Positions 5,912 through 8,434 of a DNA stretch of 8,434 bases are shown here, one piece after another. Origin of the DNA: an uncultured Hungatella sp. (lineage in GTDB: Bacteria; Bacillota; Clostridia; Lachnospirales; Lachnospiraceae). Position numbers and translations under genes: made by a program. The notes under the pieces were generated by a model that did no database searches, had not been told where the DNA came from, and was given only the letters and a program-made list of their open reading frames with translations. Each line of letters begins with the position of its first letter. The stretch's first letter is position 1. Location of the stretch: contig CAJUPQ010000107.1 in NCBI GenBank assembly GCA_910588505.1, positions 1 through 8,434 of the forward strand, in the 5' to 3' direction.

Positions 5912-7310
5912 ATGAAGAAAATTTTATCACTGGGATTGGCTACTGCGCTGCTTGCCACCACACTGGCAGGATGCGGCGGCGGAAACAGCGGCACGGAAAC
6001 TACGCCAGCTCCGGCAGCGGATACCGGCACCACGGCCGCGGCGGCAGAGACTACAGCCGGGGGATCTGATACACCGGCACCAGCAGGGGGGGGTTGAGAT
6101 TACCTGGTGGGCGTTCCCTACCTACGCGCAGGACGCGGATAAGCCGGCGGGAACTTATGAGGCTGAGATCATCGCCGCGTTTGAGGCCAAGAACCCGGAT
6201 GTGAAGGTGAATCTTGAGACCATTGACTTTACGTCAGGGCCGGAGAAGATCACGGCGGCTATTGAGGCCGGAACTGTGTGCGACGTGCTGTTCGACGCGC
6301 CGGGGCGTATCATCTCCTACGCGCAGAACGGAAAGCTTGTGAAATTGGATGATATGTTTACGGATGATTTTGTGAAAGATGTGGATAATGAGGCTCTTCT
6401 GAACTCCTGTAAGTCTGACGACGGCAGCTATTATATGTATCCCATCAGTACCGCGGCGTTCTGTATGGCAGTGAGCAAGCAGGCTCTTGAGGCGGCTGAC
6501 GCCATGAGCTGCGTCAATCTGGAGGGCGACAGGGTTTGGACGACGGCCCAGTTTGAGGAGATGCTTCAGAAGCTGAGCGCGGCAGGATTTAACGGAGCTA
6601 CGGTCTACTGTTCCGGACAGGGCGGCGACCAGGGTATCCGCGCTTTTGTTACCAACCTCTATGACAGCCAGGTGACCAATGACGAGGTGACAGAGTACAC
6701 GCTGAACGACGAGGGCGGTATCAAGGCTATGACCAAGATCAAAGAGTGGGTTGACGCGGGCTATATGCTTAACGGTTCCGCGTACAACGGCGGCGAGGAT
6801 GTAGACCAGTTTGTGGCCGGCAACACCGCGTTCACTACTCTGTGGTCCCCGGGTCTGGCTTCCCAGAGGGCGGAGACTTTGAAGCAGAACGAGATCGAGG
6901 CGATCGCCCTTCCGTTCCCGTCTGACGACGGCGTTCCGGAGCTGGAGTACCTGGTTAACGGGTTCTGTGTGTTTGATAACGGCGACGCTGCCAAGGCGGA
7001 AGCTTCCAAGAAGTTTATTGACTTCATGTGCAATGACGAGGAGTGGGGTCCAAAGGACGTGGTGAGAACCAGCGTATTCCCGGTTCGCCAGTCCATGGGC
7101 GACTTGTATCCAGGCGATGCGGAGATGGGCTTCTACGCAAGTCTGACCAAGTATTACTCTCCATACTACAACACCATCAAGGGCTTTGCGGAGATGAGGA
7201 CTTACTGGTTCCCCATGCTGCAGGCAGTTCTCAATGGTGATTCCACACCGGAAGACGCAGTGAATGATTTCGTGACCAAGGCGAACCAGTCTATTGTAAA
7301 CGCGCAGTAG
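5912..7310 (+). CDS. satA: SatA-like sialic acid ABC transporter substrate-binding lipoprotein, frameshifted at a G8 tract
   Basis: The first frame (5912-6097) encodes a lipoprotein signal peptide with lipobox LAGC (C21 lipidated) and an Ala/Thr/Pro/Gly linker, then stops at TGA 6095-6097 just after eight G (6086-6093). The remaining 405 codons, from V at 6093 to TAG 7308-7310, continue in the +1 frame. Removing one G gives an unbroken 465-residue protein, a normal length for family 1 binding proteins. The mature domain begins VEITWWAFP and carries segments I recall from pneumococcal SatA: IDFTSGPEKITAAIEAG, DVLFDAPGRII, YYMYPIS, SGQGGDQGIRAFVTNLY, LEYLVNGF, EWGPKDVVRTSVFPVR, YYSPYYNTIKGFAEMR. 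It should capture sialic acid, or 2,7-anhydro-Neu5Ac, outside the membrane. ATG 5912 has AAGGAGG 7 bases upstream. The downstream frame shows no disabling mutation, so the break is recent, variable or an error. Confidence 0.88.
6086..6093 (+). repeat. Eight-G homopolymer causing the frameshift in satA
   Basis: The tract reads GCA-GGGGGGGG-TTGAG. With eight G the lipoprotein frame ends at TGA 6095-6097; with seven it joins GTTGAGATTACC and continues into the binding domain. It lies in the flexible linker, where one residue more or less would not matter. This makes it a possible slippage site as well as a likely place for a sequencing or consensus error. Confidence 0.9.
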
Positions 7311-7349
7311 TTGCGCGGATTTGGATGAATCCATATGACACTTCTTCAT

Positions 7350-7385
7350 TTCTCCTCATACAGTTTTGTATGGGGAGAAGTTTTT
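7350..7385 (+). terminator. Intrinsic terminator between satA and satB
   Basis: TTCTCCTCATAC (7350-7361) pairs with GTATGGGGAGAA (7368-7379), with one T-G wobble, around a 6-base loop. TTTTT (7381-7385) follows one base after the stem. It lies within the transport operon, so it probably acts as a partial terminator that yields more binding protein than permease. Confidence 0.85.
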
Positions 7386-7389
7386 AAAG

Positions 7390-7408
7390 GGCCGGTGAGA
7401 GACCGGCC
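7390..7408 (+). promoter_or_regulatory. Short GC-rich hairpin before the permease RBS
   Basis: GGCCGGT (7390-7396) pairs with ACCGGCC (7402-7408) around GAGAG. It ends 4 bases before the satB Shine-Dalgarno AGGAGG (7413-7418), which lies only 4 bases from the ATG. It may stabilise the transcript 5' end after processing, or modulate initiation. Confidence 0.45.
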
Positions 7409-7422
7409 GGACAGGAGGAAGC

Positions 7423-8316
7423 ATGAAACATTCCAAGATTAACAAGATCCGCATGAGGGAGACTTTGGTTTCTTATGCGTTTCTGGCTCCAGCGCTTTTC
7501 TTTTTCTGTATTTTTGTTCTACTGCCAATGATCATGGGCGTTGTGACAAGCCTGTTTCGGTATAATATGAAGGGCATGACATTTATCGGCCTGGACAATT
7601 ATGTGAACATGTTCAAGGATGAGGTGTGGCAGAAGTCTCTGGTAAACACCCTGATCCTGGTGGTGGGTTCTGTGCCGATCACGGTTCTGTTTGCCTTGTT
7701 CGTGGCTGCTATGACCTATGAGAAGAATCCGTTTACCCGGTCGTTTTTCCGGTGTGTGTTCTTCCTCCCTGTGGTAACCGGAACGGTTGCGGTTACGGTT
7801 GTGTGGAAGTGGATCTATGACCCCTTAAACGGTATTCTGAACTGGCTGTTAAAGAGCATGAACATTATTCAGAAGAATATCATGTGGACCGGAGATAAGA
7901 AGTTTGCCCTCTGGGCTATCCTGATCATTTTGATCACCACCAGCGTGGGCCAGCCCATTATCCTTTACATCGCCTCTCTGGGCAATGTTCCCAAGGATTA
8001 TGTGGAGGCGGCCCAGGTGGACGGTGCCAATGACCTGCAGGTGTTCTGGCAGATCAAGTGGCCCAGCCTTCTGCCTACCACCCTTTACATTGTGGTCATA
8101 ACTACCATTAACTCATTCCAGTGCTTTTCACTGATTCAGCTCCTTACCTCCGGCGGACCTAATTATCGGACGACTACCATAATGTACTATCTGTATGAGA
8201 ACGCGTTTAAGCGGTTTGAGTACGGGTATGCCAATGCCATGGGGGTTGTGCTGGCGCTGATGATCGGACTTATCAGTTTTATCCAGTTTAAGGCCCTGGG
8301 CAGCGACGTGGAATAA
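7423..8316 (+). CDS. satB: SatB-like sialic acid ABC transporter permease (MalF-type)
   Basis: This 297-residue inner permease subunit of a carbohydrate (CUT1) ABC importer has about six membrane segments, near residues 15-37, 73-97, 107-130, 160-184, 216-240 and 265-288. The cytoplasmic EAA loop that contacts the ATPase is intact: EAAQVDGANDLQVFWQIKWP (195-214). The N-terminal part with ETLVSYAFLAPALFFF and FIGLDNYVNMF is typical of MalF/SatB-type subunits. It follows the binding-protein gene in the same direction, across the terminator and hairpin above, and so should import the SatA ligand. Such permeases work as heterodimers with a second, MalG-like subunit, and importers of this type usually share a distantly encoded MsmK-type ATPase. 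Neither is in the window: the sequence just after TAA is not a permease but a relaxase fragment. The coding sequence itself is complete and of normal length. Confidence 0.94.
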   Translation: MKHSKINKIRMRETLVSYAFLAPALFFFCIFVLLPMIMGVVTSLFRYNMKGMTFIGLDNYVNMFKDEVWQKSLVNTLILVVGSVPITVLFALFVAAMTYEKNPFTRSFFRCVFFLPVVTGTVAVTVVWKWIYDPLNGILNWLLKSMNIIQKNIMWTGDKKFALWAILIILITTSVGQPIILYIASLGNVPKDYVEAAQVDGANDLQVFWQIKWPSLLPTTLYIVVITTINSFQCFSLIQLLTSGGPNYRTTTIMYYLYENAFKRFEYGYANAMGVVLALMIGLISFIQFKALGSDVE

Positions 8317-8317
8317 T

Positions 8318-8434
8318 GGCTGCTCGTATCAGACGGCAGATATTGAATTTGGCTTTACGCTGTCAAAGGCACGGGACAAAGGGGACAACCTCGGACACCA
8401 TTTGATACAGTCTTTTGCGCCCGGAGAGGTCAGC
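8318..8434 (+). CDS. Relaxase/mobilisation nuclease fragment (MobA/VirD2-like), no start, cut by window end
   Basis: The frame starting GGC at 8318 is open to the last base (39 codons). It reads GCSYQTADIEFGF, then KARDKGDNLGHH and LIQSFAPGEVS. The order GC..TADIEF, then a basic stretch, then HHLIQSFAPGEV matches what I know of the relaxase domain (Pfam PF03432) of Firmicutes conjugative and mobilisable elements, where it sits after the catalytic Tyr region and before the HxDxxHxHN metal site. Neither of those is present: the first is missing upstream and the second would lie beyond the window. The frame stays open back to 8264 but contains only the shifted permease sequence and no start codon. 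The gene is thus joined in its middle to the end of satB. No RBS or N-terminus exists, so it cannot be expressed as a normal relaxase from this copy. A chance resemblance is unlikely but possible at 39 residues. Confidence 0.75.

Noticed and set aside
5952..6092. Reading the binding protein from a TTG at 5952
   Set aside because: It yields an Arg/Pro-rich N-terminus without a signal peptide and has no RBS. The true N-terminus is in the 5912 frame, with a lipobox and a good RBS.
6234..7349. Long minus-strand open frame of 371 codons opposite satA
   Set aside because: It is antisense to a domain with many recognised SatA segments, and its translation resembles no family. It arises from codon bias in the real gene.
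8374..8397. Three GGACA units spaced 9-10 bases, resembling ends of some Firmicutes insertion elements
   Set aside because: The stretch is explained as codons of the relaxase frame (RDKGDNLGH), and no palindrome or terminal repeat partner is visible.
8316..8405. ATG overlapping the satB stop (TAATG), the usual start style for the second permease gene
   Set aside because: The frame has only 29 codons, is not hydrophobic and ends at TGA 8403-8405. The neighbouring frame gives a clear relaxase segment instead.

Overview
The window looks like chromosomal DNA of a low-to-mid GC Gram-positive anaerobe, most likely a gut Lachnospiraceae/Clostridia member. The evidence is AAGGAGG-type ribosome binding sites, sigma-A promoters, a lipoprotein-anchored ABC binding protein, an EF-Tu tail with clostridial-style cysteines (CKPGSVKCHHKF), and nan proteins that resemble, from memory, those of Ruminococcus gnavus and the SatABC system of Streptococcus pneumoniae. 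Genus cannot be fixed from the sequence alone.

Layout: (1) 1-428 is the 3' end of tuf, closed by a textbook terminator. (2) 589-1329 is a YjjG/YfnB-type HAD nucleotidase. (3) 1401-2042, minus strand, is a cytoplasmic SGNH esterase. (4) 2172-8316 is a divergent sialic acid (nan/sat) cluster. nanA (Neu5Ac lyase) runs on the minus strand. nanE (ManNAc-6-P epimerase), nanK (ROK ManNAc kinase), an RpiR/SIS-family regulator, a SatA-like sialic acid-binding lipoprotein and a SatB-like permease run on the plus strand. (5) 8318-8434 is unexpectedly an internal piece of a conjugative/mobilisation relaxase gene, placed where the second permease (SatC) should be.

The pathway reads as follows: SatA captures sialic acid, or a relative such as 2,7-anhydro-Neu5Ac, and SatB plus a missing second permease import it. 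NanA splits it to ManNAc and pyruvate. NanK phosphorylates ManNAc and NanE converts ManNAc-6-P to GlcNAc-6-P. The SGNH esterase may remove O-acetyl groups. The RpiR regulator probably controls the three promoters, each of which has a nearby exact or near match to GAAA-N4-TTTC.

Two features deserve attention. First, the binding-protein gene is out of frame at an eight-G tract in its linker; seven G would restore a 465-residue protein, so this is either a sequence error or a phase-variable switch. Second, the nan operon ends abruptly in a relaxase fragment, which is either a chimeric join or a real mobile-element rearrangement. Otherwise the genes belong to known families, and I see no evidence of a wholly new system.
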